From Bradyrhizobium stylosanthis (GTDB lineage: Bacteria; Pseudomonadota; Alphaproteobacteria; Rhizobiales; Xanthobacteraceae), in assembly GCF_001641335.1 (NCBI RefSeq), contig NZ_LVEM01000006.1, positions 248,300-312,299 on the forward strand: a stretch of DNA of 64,000 bases, written 5' to 3'. Under the pieces are notes generated by a model, which was not told the origin of the DNA, ran no database searches, and saw only the letters and a program-made list of their open reading frames with translations. A program made the translations under genes and the position numbers. Positions 39,131 to 47,283 of this stretch are shown piece by piece (position 1 is the stretch's first letter; every line of letters begins with the position of its first letter).

Positions 39131-39215
39131 GTCATGGCCGGGCTTGTCCCGGCCATCCACGTTGTGCCGACGATGTCGAAGGACGTGGATGCCCGGGGAC
39201 GAACCCGGACATGAC
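39131..39215. repeat. GTCATGGCCGGGCTTGTCCC inverted repeat, copy 1
   Basis: Imperfect palindrome: GTCATGGCCGGGC...CCACGT in the left arm and ACGTGGATGCCCGG...CATGAC in the right. Related copies are at 48365-48449 and, as a short core, 55052-55080. Confidence 0.75.
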
Positions 39216-39331
39216 GACCGCCGCCAAAAGCCAAACCGCCCGCCTGCGGGTTGCGCAGACGGGCGGCTCGGGGCCATCAGGACTTTGGGGGCATGCGCCT
39301 GAAGGCTTTGAGATCTGGCAGCCTTGCTAGA

Positions 39332-39823
39332 TCAGCCCTGGGGCTGGTCGGTCGGCGGCGGGGTCGGACGCGTCTTGTGCTGCGCCATGAACTGGTCGAA
39401 CTCTTCCTTGTCCTTGGCGTGACGCAGGCGGTCGAGGAAGTTCTTGAACTCGACCTGCTCTTCCTCGAGCCGGCGCAGCGTCTCGCTGCGATATTCGTCG
39501 AAGGCGCGGTTGCCGGAGGACGGCGGGCCGAAGCCAAAGCCGAAGCCACGGCGCTCCATGCGGTCGCGCATGCGGTCCATCTTGTACTGCATCCGCTCCA
39601 TCTTGTTCTGCCAGCGATCCTGGTTGCTCCAGCACGACATTCTTCTGCTCCCGAGTGTGAAAAAGAGAAGGGCAAGTCCGATCGGCCACCAGATGATGAA
39701 GCCGAGAATGGTCACGGCGATCCAGCCGGGATGCCAGGGCGTGTCGAGCATGCGGGGCCGCTCGTACTGCTGCTGGTGGTCCGAGGGGCCGCGCCAGCGA
39801 TTGACGTCAGCGGTGTAGGCCAT
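39332..39823 (-). CDS. DUF2852 domain-containing protein
   Basis: A 163-residue protein with one or two hydrophobic helices at about 33-58 (WIAVTILGFIIWWPIGLALLFFTLG is the core) and a helical, Arg/Glu-rich coiled-coil tail (MERMQYKMDRMRDRMERR). It matches the DUF2852 family in length and order. The function is unknown. A 19-bp palindrome with the same half-site as the one at the upstream tetR start lies 36 bp before its ATG, so control by that TetR is inferred. Confidence 0.85.
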   Translation of the reverse strand: MAYTADVNRWRGPSDHQQQYERPRMLDTPWHPGWIAVTILGFIIWWPIGLALLFFTLGSRRMSCWSNQDRWQNKMERMQYKMDRMRDRMERRGFGFGFGPPSSGNRAFDEYRSETLRRLEEEQVEFKNFLDRLRHAKDKEEFDQFMAQHKTRPTPPPTDQPQG

Positions 39824-39858
39824 TTCCCATCTCCATCACGGCATCAGCGCCGTTGTGA

Positions 39859-39877
39859 ATGTAAATAACATTTACAT
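39859..39877. promoter_or_regulatory. Predicted TetR operator ahead of the DUF2852 gene
   Basis: ATGTAAATAACATTTACAT is a perfect inverted repeat (8-bp arms, 3-nt centre). A second 19-bp site with the same ATGTAAA half lies on the start of the upstream tetR gene (40684-40702), which supports a shared repressor. Confidence 0.65.
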
Positions 39878-39944
39878 AGGTAGCCCATCCCGCGATTTTG
39901 TCAAGCTGGCCGCCCGACACGCCCGCGTGATTATTTGCGCAACT

Positions 39945-40685
39945 TTATTTCGGCTTGCCCCAGGGGCCGCCCGGCGGCACGCCAGAACCGGAGGACGCCT
40001 CCGGCGGCACCGGCGGCGGCTCGGCGCCTTTCGCGGGCGGACGGCGGTCGGTCGGGAAGCCGAGCCCGCGCAGATAGATCAGCACCTCGGCCTCGAGCAG
40101 CTCGTCCGGCGACATCGGCAGCTTCCGCCGCGCCGCATCGCCGCGCGAGAACAGCGAGGCCACGCCATGCGCCATCGACCAGATGTGTAGTGCCATCATC
40201 ATCGCCGGCGGGCGCGGCGTGCCGGGCGGGGCCAGCGCGGCAAGCCGCTCGGCCGCGGCGCGAATGATGTTGAAGGCGCGCTCGCTCGCGGCCTGAAGCG
40301 CGGGATTGGCATCGACCGGCAGGCCCGATTCGAACATCGCGTTGTAGAACGCCGGCTCCTCCCGGGCGAAGGCGAGATAGGCCTTGCCGACGCGCTCGAA
40401 CGCCGTGACCGTGTCGGGCCGGCCGTCGTCCCAGGCCGCGGTAAGGCGGGATTCGAACTGCTCGAAGCCGCGCTGGGCGATCGAGGACAACAGCTCGTCG
40501 CGGTCGCGGAAATGCCGATAGGGCGCCGCCGCGCTGACGCCGGCCATGCGCGCGGCATCGGCGAAGGTGAAGCCTGCCGCGCCCTTCTCGGCGATCAGCC
40601 CGAGGGCGGCCTGCAACAGGGCCTCCTTCAGATTACCGTGGTGATAGCCGCGCTCGGCGCGGCGCTGCTCCTTGCGCCAGCTCAT
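39945..40685 (-). CDS. TetR/AcrR regulator with WHG domain
   Basis: A 246-residue regulator. The N-terminal HTH covers about residues 20-65 (DAARMAGVSAAAPYRHFRDRDELL). The C-terminal domain carries LHIWSMAHGVASLF, the signature of WHG-type TetR proteins. A Pro/Gly-rich tail closes it. A predicted operator overlaps its own start codon, and a twin site lies before the next gene (DUF2852), so autorepression and repression of that neighbour are inferred. Confidence 0.9.
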   Translation of the reverse strand: MSWRKEQRRAERGYHHGNLKEALLQAALGLIAEKGAAGFTFADAARMAGVSAAAPYRHFRDRDELLSSIAQRGFEQFESRLTAAWDDGRPDTVTAFERVGKAYLAFAREEPAFYNAMFESGLPVDANPALQAASERAFNIIRAAAERLAALAPPGTPRPPAMMMALHIWSMAHGVASLFSRGDAARRKLPMSPDELLEAEVLIYLRGLGFPTDRRPPAKGAEPPPVPPEASSGSGVPPGGPWGKPK

Positions 40686-40702
40686 GTGAACGGCTTTTAC
40701 AT
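40684..40702. promoter_or_regulatory. Predicted TetR operator over the tetR start
   Basis: On the minus strand it reads ATGTAAAAGCCGTTCACAT: 19 bp, outer arms perfect (ATGT/ACAT, and CTCATGT/ACATGAG with flanks), one inner mismatch. It overlaps the tetR ATG and matches the spacing and half-site of 39859-39877. Confidence 0.6.
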
Positions 40703-40810
40703 GAGCCGGGCGTGAAGGTCACTAGCGGCGATGAGGCGTGATTAACCCCGTATTCTCCGCAGTCATCCGGGGCGGCTCAAGGAGCCGAACCCGGAATCAC
40801 GGCCCGCAGG

Positions 40811-41176
40811 CTACAGCTGCGGAATGGCCAGCACGGGCATGACCTCGATCGCCTCGCCCGGGAAGATCGCAAAGTGCGGATGGTTCTCGAACAGTTTTGC
40901 AGCCTCTTCCTGCGAGGCGGCGCGCACCACGGTGAAGCCGGTCAGCGCGTTGCTGATCTCGGTGATGCCCCGTCCGTCGATCCGGCGGGTCTTGCCGAGC
41001 GGGCCGCCCAGTTCGACGATGACAGCCTTGTGCTTCTCGACCCAGCCGTGCCAGGCGGCCATGCCCTCGCGCTCCCTGGCCTTTCGTTCGGCCTCGGGAA
41101 GCGCCTGCCAGGCCTTCATCCTTTCGCCGCTCATGCTGCCGAGATAGACGGCGAGGAATTTGTGTTCGGTGCTCAT
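40811..41176 (-). CDS. YciI-related protein
   Basis: A 121-residue protein of the YCII superfamily (ferredoxin-like fold). The central GPLGKTRRIDGRG and the C-terminal FTVVRAASQEEAAKLFENHPHFAIFPG fit the pattern of this group. The function is unknown. The ATG at 41176 begins the conserved part; the frame runs further but is not supported. It forms a pair with the next upstream DGPF protein (58-bp gap). Confidence 0.78.
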   Translation of the reverse strand: MSTEHKFLAVYLGSMSGERMKAWQALPEAERKAREREGMAAWHGWVEKHKAVIVELGGPLGKTRRIDGRGITEISNALTGFTVVRAASQEEAAKLFENHPHFAIFPGEAIEVMPVLAIPQL

Positions 41177-41234
41177 CGGTTCTCTCCTTGGTTGATCGAT
41201 TGACGACGGGTGCGATGTCATCGCGGGCGGTGGA

Positions 41235-41639
41235 CTATTTCTTCAGATCGTCGAAGCCGGCGGCGGCGGCCTGCACCTCGGGCGGAAAGTCGGCCATCTC
41301 CTGCACCTGGCGGATCTCGATGACTTCATTGGCCGAGGCCGGGCACTTCTTGGCCCACGCGATCGCCTCGGCGCGCGAGTCGACCTCGATCATCCAGTAG
41401 CCGCCCAGAACTTCCTTGGCTTCCGCGAAGGGACCATCGGTGACGACCGCCTCGCCGGTCGCGAACGAGACGCGCGCGCCCATCGAGAGCGGGTGCAGGC
41501 CGTCCAGCGTGATCAGCACGCCGGCATCCTTCAGCGCCTCGTTGTATCGCATCATCGCGGCGACGCGCTCGGGATCGAGTTGGACGTCCGGCGGGGCGTT
41601 CTCGTAGCCGAGCGGGATCATCAGCATCATGAATCGCAT
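41235..41639 (-). CDS. YciI family protein with DGPF motif
   Basis: A 134-residue YCII-superfamily protein. It begins MRFMMLMIPLGYE and carries TDGPFAEAKEVLGGYWMIE, the DGPF signature. Proteins with this motif are often encoded beside ECF sigma factors; here the linked ECF gene is about 7 kb away, at 48469. It precedes the other YciI gene on the same strand. Confidence 0.85.
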   Translation of the reverse strand: MRFMMLMIPLGYENAPPDVQLDPERVAAMMRYNEALKDAGVLITLDGLHPLSMGARVSFATGEAVVTDGPFAEAKEVLGGYWMIEVDSRAEAIAWAKKCPASANEVIEIRQVQEMADFPPEVQAAAAGFDDLKK

Positions 41640-41760
41640 GGGGGGTCCTCGCTTCCACTGTCGGCGAGAGCGGGGCAGAGCGCCGCCCTCACATGCAAGA
41701 CGAGCGGGACCTCACGGAACCGACAAGGGCGGCGAAAATTATCGGCAGTTTCGCGCGCCG

Positions 41761-42126
41761 CTAGCGCCCCTGGGGCAGGAAGCGGCCGTCCTGACGGGCT
41801 GCGCCGAAATAGACCTCGATCCGGCGCACCTTGCCCCCGGCAAAAGTGAAGAACTCGGTGTTGCGGAAGCTCCTGCCGTCTGTTGCCAGGCAGCGATAGG
41901 TGACGAAGGCCTCGTCGCCACGCACGAAGATGCGCTCGATCTCGTGACGCGCGATCCAGCCGGTGTCCTTCCAGCAGCGTTCGAAATAGGTCGCCTTGTC
42001 GAGCTCGTCGTCGAACGGGCTGGTGAAACGGAAATCGTCCGCGAGCGCATCGCTCACTCGTTGCCGGTCATTGGCGAGATAGGCGGCAAACAGGTCCCGA
42101 ATCATGCGCTCATTGTCGTCAGGCAT
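41761..42126 (-). CDS. NTF2-like (SnoaL-type) protein
   Basis: A 121-residue cone-shaped NTF2-fold protein: NERMIRDLFAAYLANDRQRVSDALADDF at the start, then TSPFDDELDKATYFERCW, and C-terminal FFTFAGGKVRRIEVYFG. The group includes enzymes and binding proteins; the role is unknown. The ATG at 42126 has GGAGA upstream; the longer frame to 42372 is not conserved in character. Confidence 0.82.
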   Translation of the reverse strand: MPDDNERMIRDLFAAYLANDRQRVSDALADDFRFTSPFDDELDKATYFERCWKDTGWIARHEIERIFVRGDEAFVTYRCLATDGRSFRNTEFFTFAGGKVRRIEVYFGAARQDGRFLPQGR

Positions 42127-42450
42127 CGATCGTCTCCGTGGTGAGCATTTCGATGAAAGACGATTGGCGATGGGGCACGCCGACAACGACCAGACATGGT
42201 CTGCGGCAGCACGCCGCGAAAAAAATGCAGAATCTTTTCCGTACAAATACGGCCCACTTATGAACCACGCCGTGCATATGAAGCGAGAACCCTCGCAAGT
42301 TGAAATAGATGATCTACGGAAGCGAGATCGCGGAACCCATCGCGGTTTTTGCCAAGGTTTACAGATGCTCAAGAAGAGCGTGCAACTTTTCGTCTCGGGG
42401 GAGCACTACGGACATGCTCTCGATTGTCACCGGGATATTGCGGGGCTCAC
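42127..42450. other. 324-bp divergent intergenic region
   Basis: No gene is seen between the NTF2-like gene and the chemoreceptor, whose likely start is the GTG at 42451. An in-frame ATG at 42349 would shorten this gap. No operator palindrome was recognised. Confidence 0.35.
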
Positions 42451-44115
42451 GTGTTCAATTTTCAGAGCAAGAAGGTCAAGCATGCGGTCGCAGAGGTCGA
42501 GGCGCTCGATCGTTCGCAGGCCGTGATCGAGTTCGGTCTCGACGGCACCATCCTCGATGCCAACGAGAACCTGCTCAAGATGAGCGGCTACACGCTCGCC
42601 GAGATCAAGGGCAAGCACCACAGCATCTTCGTCAGCCCGGCCGAGCGCGAGAGCGCCCGCTACCGCGACTTCTGGGCCAGCTTGAACCGCGGCGAGTTCC
42701 AGACCACGCAATACAAGCGCTACGGCAAGAACGGCAAGGAGGTCTGGGTCCATGCCTCCTACGCACCGCTGTTGGATGAGAACGGCAAGGTGGTCAGCTT
42801 CATCAAGTTCGCCACCGACATCACCGCCTACAAGATGCGGACCATGGAGGATGCGGGCAAGCTCGCCGCGATCGGCCGTGCGCAGGCGGTGATCGAGTTC
42901 AACATGGACGGCACCATCGTCACCGCCAACGAGAACTTCCTCAATGCGATGGGCTACTCGCTCGACGAGATCCAGGGCAAGCACCACTCCATGTTCGTGA
43001 CGCCGGAGGATCGCGCAGGCTCGGCCTATGCCGATTTCTGGGCGCGGCTGAACCGCGGCCAGTTCGAGGCGGCCGAATACAAGCGGCTCGGCAAGGGCGG
43101 CAAGGAAATCTGGATCCTGGCGACCTACAACCCGATCCTCGACGAGATGGGCAGGCCGTTCAAGGTGGTGAAGTTCGCCACCGACGTCACCGCGCAGAAG
43201 ATGAAGGCGGCCGACAATGACGGCCAGCTCGCCGCGATCCAGAAGTCGCAGGCGGTGATCGAGTTCAACATGGACGGCACGATCCGCACCGCCAACGAGA
43301 ACTTCCTGAAGGCGATGGGCTATTCGCTGGCCGAGATCAAGGGCCAGCACCACTCCATGTTCGTCGAGCCGAACGAGAAGAACTCGGCCGCCTACCGCCA
43401 GTTCTGGGAAATGCTCAATCGCGGCCAATACCAGGCCGCCGAATACAAGCGCATCGCCAAGGGCGGCCGCGAAATCTGGATCCAGGCGTCCTACAACCCG
43501 ATCTTCGACCTCAACGGCAAGCCCTACAAGGTGGTGAAATACGCCACCGACATCACCGCCCAGGCGATCGGCCGCAAGAAGGCCGACAACGCCCGCGGCA
43601 TGATCGAGGCGGTCGCCGCCGGTAGCGAGCAGATGAGCGCATCGATCCGCGAAATCTCCGAGACCATGACGAAGTCGCGCGAGACGTCCAAGGTCGCGAC
43701 CACGAGGGTCGAGTCCGCCGACCACCAGGCCCAGAAGCTGACCGCCGCCGCCCAGGCGATGAGCGGCATCGTCGAGATGATCTCGGGCATCACCAGCCAG
43801 ATCAATCTGCTCGCCCTCAACGCCACGATCGAATCGGCCCGCGCCGGCGAAGCGGGACGCGGCTTTGCGGTGGTCGCCTCCGAGGTGAAGAACCTCGCGA
43901 GCCAGGCCAAGCAGGCGACCGACACGATCACGTCCGAAATCGACGCGCTGAACACCATCTCCGGCGACGTCGCGAGCTCGCTGACCGCGATCAAGGCCGC
44001 GATCGCCGGCGTCAACGAGTTCATTGCCTCCACCGCCGCCGCGGTCGAGGAGCAGAGCATCGTGACCGCGGACATGTCGGCCAACATGCAGCGTGCCTCG
44101 GCGGAGCTGGCATAG
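42451..44115 (+). CDS. Soluble chemoreceptor with three tandem PAS domains
   Basis: A 554-residue cytoplasmic methyl-accepting chemotaxis protein without transmembrane helices. Three PAS domains of about 122 residues follow each other, each with the pattern (Q/S)AVIEF-x2-DGTI and NENxLxxxGY and ending TDITA. The repeats are so alike that they arose by duplication. The signalling domain contains INLLALNATIESARAGEAGRGFAVVASEVKNLA (hairpin tip) but is short, with only one methylation-helix side. PAS domains of this sort often bind heme or flavin to sense oxygen or redox. The GTG at 42451 is preferred because the protein's typical start VFNFQSKKV lies there; the frame extends upstream to 42349. 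Confidence 0.88.
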   Translation: MFNFQSKKVKHAVAEVEALDRSQAVIEFGLDGTILDANENLLKMSGYTLAEIKGKHHSIFVSPAERESARYRDFWASLNRGEFQTTQYKRYGKNGKEVWVHASYAPLLDENGKVVSFIKFATDITAYKMRTMEDAGKLAAIGRAQAVIEFNMDGTIVTANENFLNAMGYSLDEIQGKHHSMFVTPEDRAGSAYADFWARLNRGQFEAAEYKRLGKGGKEIWILATYNPILDEMGRPFKVVKFATDVTAQKMKAADNDGQLAAIQKSQAVIEFNMDGTIRTANENFLKAMGYSLAEIKGQHHSMFVEPNEKNSAAYRQFWEMLNRGQYQAAEYKRIAKGGREIWIQASYNPIFDLNGKPYKVVKYATDITAQAIGRKKADNARGMIEAVAAGSEQMSASIREISETMTKSRETSKVATTRVESADHQAQKLTAAAQAMSGIVEMISGITSQINLLALNATIESARAGEAGRGFAVVASEVKNLASQAKQATDTITSEIDALNTISGDVASSLTAIKAAIAGVNEFIASTAAAVEEQSIVTADMSANMQRASAELA

Positions 44116-44164
44116 GGGCTCGCTCTATCGAGATCGTCATCCTGAGCGCTCGCTGTCTCCACAG

Positions 44165-44244
44165 CGTCATTGCGAGCGCAGCGAAGCAATCCAGAATCCC
44201 TCAGCGGAAAGGCTCTGGATTGCTTCGCTACGCTCGCAATGACG
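44165..44244. repeat. 80-nt palindromic repeat, copy 3
   Basis: Same length and outer arms as the copies at 15978 and 21293. One arm change (CTACGC for CTGCGC) would give a G:U pair, so the hairpin is kept. Confidence 0.9.
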
Positions 44245-44404
44245 GAGCAAGGGGCCACGCCGTCGTTCGCCAACTCGCATCCCGACTTGCCTCCGGGCAA
44301 GCAAGCGACAGCTCGATCTGCACAAGCTCTTCCTCGCCGGCACAAAAGCGCAGTAAAAGGAGCCCGCACTCCCGCGCCCTATGCTATCCGAGGACACATT
44401 TCCC

Positions 44405-45193
44405 ATGCCGCAAGCCCCGCAAAAAATCGCCCTCGTCACCGGAGCCGCGCGCGGCATTGGGCTTGCGACCGCGAAGAAGTTCCTCGGCGAGGGCTGGCGC
44501 GTGGCACTGCTCGACATCGAGGGCGAGCTGCTCGGCCGCGCGGTCGCGGAGATCGGCCGGGACGAGGCGACGCTGGCGCTGACCTGCGACGTCTCCGACG
44601 CAGCCGCGGTCGGCGCCGCGATGACGGCGGTCGAGCGGCGGTTCGGCCGGCTCGACGCGCTGGTCAACAACGCCGGGATCGCCGTGTTCGCGCCGCTGAT
44701 GGAGACGTCGGACGCCGACTGGCGCCGCGTGCTCGAGGTCAACCTCACCGGTCCGTTCCTCTGCACCAAGGCCGCGGTGCCCCTGATGCGCGACAGCGAT
44801 GGCGGCGCCATCGTCAACATCACCTCGATCTCGGCCGTGCGCGCCTCGACGCTGCGCTCGGCCTACGGCACCAGCAAGGCCGGGCTCGCCCATCTGACGA
44901 AACAGCTCGCGGTCGAGCTCGCCTCGCTCAACATCCGCGTCAACGCGGTCGCACCGGGGCCGGTCGACACCGCGATGGCCAAGCAGGTGCATTCCAAGGA
45001 GATCCGCGCCGATTATCACGACGCCATCCCGCTCAATCGCTACGGCCTGGAAGAGGAACTCGCGGACGCCATCTATTTCCTGTGCTCAGGCAACGCGAGC
45101 TACATCACCGGCCAAATTTTGGCCGTCGATGGCGGCTTCGATGCGGCCGGCATCGGCCTTCCGACGCTGCGCGGGCAAAGGCGGAACGGGTAG
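44405..45193 (+). CDS. SDR family oxidoreductase
   Basis: A 262-residue short-chain dehydrogenase. Cofactor loop TGAARGIGLATA, NNAG motif (VNNAGIAVF), catalytic Ser in NITSISAVRAS and the intact Y-x-x-x-K in AYGTSKAG. The C-terminal GQILAVDGGFDAAG is typical of the FabG-like group. The substrate is unknown. The start at 44405 has GAGGA ahead of it at a spacing of 10; the earlier ATG at 44381 does not. Confidence 0.88.
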   Translation: MPQAPQKIALVTGAARGIGLATAKKFLGEGWRVALLDIEGELLGRAVAEIGRDEATLALTCDVSDAAAVGAAMTAVERRFGRLDALVNNAGIAVFAPLMETSDADWRRVLEVNLTGPFLCTKAAVPLMRDSDGGAIVNITSISAVRASTLRSAYGTSKAGLAHLTKQLAVELASLNIRVNAVAPGPVDTAMAKQVHSKEIRADYHDAIPLNRYGLEEELADAIYFLCSGNASYITGQILAVDGGFDAAGIGLPTLRGQRRNG

Positions 45194-45199
45194 GACCTT

Positions 45200-45332
45200 G
45201 TAGGGTGGGTTAGCGCTGCGGCTACGTGAAGCGTGACCGCGGGGCGCAACCCACCTCTTTCACGCGGCGCGAAAGATGGTGGGTTACGCCGACGGACTGC
45301 GCTACGCGCAACCGTCGGCTAACCCACCCTAC
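45200..45332. repeat. GTAGGGTGGG-type inverted repeat, copy 3
   Basis: Both ends carry GTAGGGTGGGTTAGC and its complement GCTAACCCACCCTAC, with a variable inner part that holds further inverted GGGTTACGCCGACGG/CCGTCGGC-like arms. It fills nearly all the gap between the SDR gene and the next gene. Confidence 0.8.
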
Positions 45333-45355
45333 GAAACCGAGTTGATGGAGAGTTC

Positions 45356-45793
45356 ATGCGACGCGTCATCATCCTCACGGCCCTGGCGCTCGCATCCGCC
45401 CTGCTCGCCGCCGCCCCCGCCGCGGCGGAAATCCGCATCATCCAGTCGCCGGGCGGCCAGGTCGGGCCGTTCCTCGATCTGTTCGAGAAGGTGCGCGAGA
45501 GCGGCGAGCGCGTGGTGATCGACGGTCCGTGCCTGTCCGCCTGCACGCTCGTGCTCAGCATCGTGCCCGGCGAGCGCATCTGCGTCACCCGGCGCGCCGT
45601 GCTCGGCTTCCATGCCGCGCGTTCGATCGACCGGCGCGGGCGCGTCTACGCCGAGCCGGAGGCATCGGATGCGGTGCTGGCCGCCTATCCCGGACCGGTG
45701 CGCGACTGGATCAGCCGCCGCGGCGGTCTCACCTCGCGCCTGTTGCTGCTGAAGGGCCGCGATCTCGCCGCGATCTATCCGCGCTGCCGGTGA
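45356..45793 (+). CDS. Exported ClpP/SppA-like protein (COG3904 type)
   Basis: A 145-residue protein with a signal peptide (residues 1-24, APAAAE). The mature part shows the ClpP/crotonase-like pattern: SPGGQVGPFLDLFEKV, then the nucleophile region GPCLSACTLVLS, and the His in VLGFHAARS. This S-A-C and GFH arrangement is that of predicted periplasmic proteins of COG3904. The catalytic Asp is not obvious. At 145 residues it is about the minimum for the fold. The target is unknown; periplasmic location is inferred. Confidence 0.7.
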   Translation: MRRVIILTALALASALLAAAPAAAEIRIIQSPGGQVGPFLDLFEKVRESGERVVIDGPCLSACTLVLSIVPGERICVTRRAVLGFHAARSIDRRGRVYAEPEASDAVLAAYPGPVRDWISRRGGLTSRLLLLKGRDLAAIYPRCR

Positions 45794-46058
45794 TGCCGGC
45801 GCGCCGCATCTGACCACGATTGGTCCGCCATTGTCCGGCGATTAGGCAGTTCGGCGAAATTCCCTCGCTGCAGGCGCCAAATCCGCTCAAGCGCTTTGCA
45901 AGCGCTGCACAATTTACGCGGTTTCCAGCTTTTTCCTGCGGATTATGATGCGCTTGGCCAGACTGAGGCCGCGGCGGCGTCACAATCTCAGCAGTGGTCA
46001 CAGTTTAGGAATGGTTCCGCGTTTTCAAGATTGCTCATTTTCAGACGGCTCGCAGACC

Positions 46059-46403
46059 ATGCAGCCCATCGATTTCCGCTACCGCCTGTCCGAGCAGGGA
46101 CGGATCGTCCTCGGTCGGCTGAGCTCCGAGGAAACCGCCGAGTTCGAATTGCTGTCGCGACGCGACCGCGAAGGCCTGATCGACCTCGCCTCCGAGCTGC
46201 GGCTGCTCGAGCTCTATGTGAAATATGCCGGCCCGAGCGCAGACGTCACCCGCACGCCGCCGCAAGCCGGCCGGCGCGCTGGCGAGCCGCAGCGGCCGAG
46301 GAGACAGCCGTCCTCCCGGACGGCACGACCGCGCAACTACGTCGTTTCGATGCTTGTCATCGCAAGCGTCAGCTTCACGCTCATCGCATTGCTCGTGAGC
46401 TGA
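46059..46403 (+). CDS. Hypothetical protein with C-terminal membrane helix
   Basis: A 114-residue protein. The N-terminal part is helical and charged (FELLSRRDREGLIDLASELRLLELYVKYAG region), the middle is Pro/Arg-rich, and the last 22 residues are hydrophobic (YVVSMLVIASVSFTLIALLV), so it is probably tail-anchored. No family is recognised. Start is uncertain: ATG 46059 begins the charged helix; ATG 46011 (AGGA close by) is an alternative. Confidence 0.5.
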   Translation: MQPIDFRYRLSEQGRIVLGRLSSEETAEFELLSRRDREGLIDLASELRLLELYVKYAGPSADVTRTPPQAGRRAGEPQRPRRQPSSRTARPRNYVVSMLVIASVSFTLIALLVS

Positions 46404-46449
46404 CAGGCAGGCGCGCCGGCGTCATTGCCCGTCACGCGCTCGAGCGGTT

Positions 46450-46542
46450 CTAGTAGAACCGCTGGATCATCTGCGCCATTTCCATGCTCGCGCAGATGAG
46501 CATACCCCAAAGTGCAAAGTTGATCTGTAGCGCCGCCGCCAT
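46450..46542 (-). CDS. 30-residue candidate membrane microprotein
   Basis: Reads MAAALQINFALWGMLICASM then EMAQMIQRFY: one hydrophobic helix with Cys17 and a short polar end. GGGGAG lies 6 bp before the ATG, an excellent ribosome site, which is the main support. It is convergent with the tail-anchored protein gene. No family is recognised; the size makes it easy to miss. Confidence 0.55.
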   Translation of the reverse strand: MAAALQINFALWGMLICASMEMAQMIQRFY

Positions 46543-46750
46543 CGGTCGCTCCCCTTCCAAGTCGCGCTCACCCCAGTTTGTAGAATTTATGAAGGAATGA
46601 TTAGCGATTCTGACACGGAGTTCACAGCCTAATATTGCGCCAGTTGTTGTGCGATGCGGGCCGCACCGTTTTCACGAAGCGGCCTCACTGCTCTCACACA
46701 ATCATGCGAGATTTTGATTCCATATTCGGCCATGCCGGCCGCCGTTTCTC

Positions 46751-46766
46751 TTAAGTTCCATTTAAC
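46751..46766 (+). promoter_or_regulatory. Exact CtrA-type box
   Basis: TTAAGTTCCATTTAAC fits TTAA-N7-TTAAC with no mismatch. It lies 64 bp before the start of the small lipoprotein gene, in the same orientation. Confidence 0.55.
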
Positions 46767-46829
46767 CGGCGCGGCGCAAGATGTCCCAAGCGGATTTTGC
46801 GTGTCGCGTACCGCACCATTAGGCCCGGC

Positions 46830-47180
46830 ATGATTCGACACGCCCTCGTCTTGCTTACTTTTTGCGCAACGCTCATGGGATGCGCGGCCGCGCCGGCGCA
46901 GGAGCGGCGGCCGATCGCCTGGGACGGTCTCGGCCAGAATCCGAACCGCTCTCACGTCACAAAGCGGCGCACGGCGAACCCGACGCCGGTGCAGGACAAT
47001 CCCAATCAGGAACGAGAACGCGTGCTCGCCACCCTGCGTCCATATTCCGATGCGTGGTGGGCGGTCCACGACGAGATCGAAGCGGAGAATGACAGGAAGC
47101 TCGGCACCAAGCTCGTGATCTGCCCCCGCTGTGTCCAGTCCCCGCCGTCTGGCGACGAGGCGACCGGCTCAATCCGATGA
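46830..47180 (+). CDS. Small predicted lipoprotein
   Basis: A 116-residue protein with a lipoprotein leader ending LMGC (Cys at residue 18). The mature part is polar and mostly disordered, with a conserved-looking end LVICPRCVQSPP carrying a CxxC. No family is recognised. The ATG at 46830 begins the leader; the frame is open 33 bp further upstream. An exact CtrA-type box precedes it. Confidence 0.55.
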   Translation: MIRHALVLLTFCATLMGCAAAPAQERRPIAWDGLGQNPNRSHVTKRRTANPTPVQDNPNQERERVLATLRPYSDAWWAVHDEIEAENDRKLGTKLVICPRCVQSPPSGDEATGSIR

Positions 47181-47283
47181 GAGGCTTGCTGCTCGATCAG
47201 TGCATGACATGACCCACCCGAACGCGCCTCCTGCTCGCAACGATCGAGCGAGGCGCGCCGGGCACGTCGGGCGGTGACGGCTG

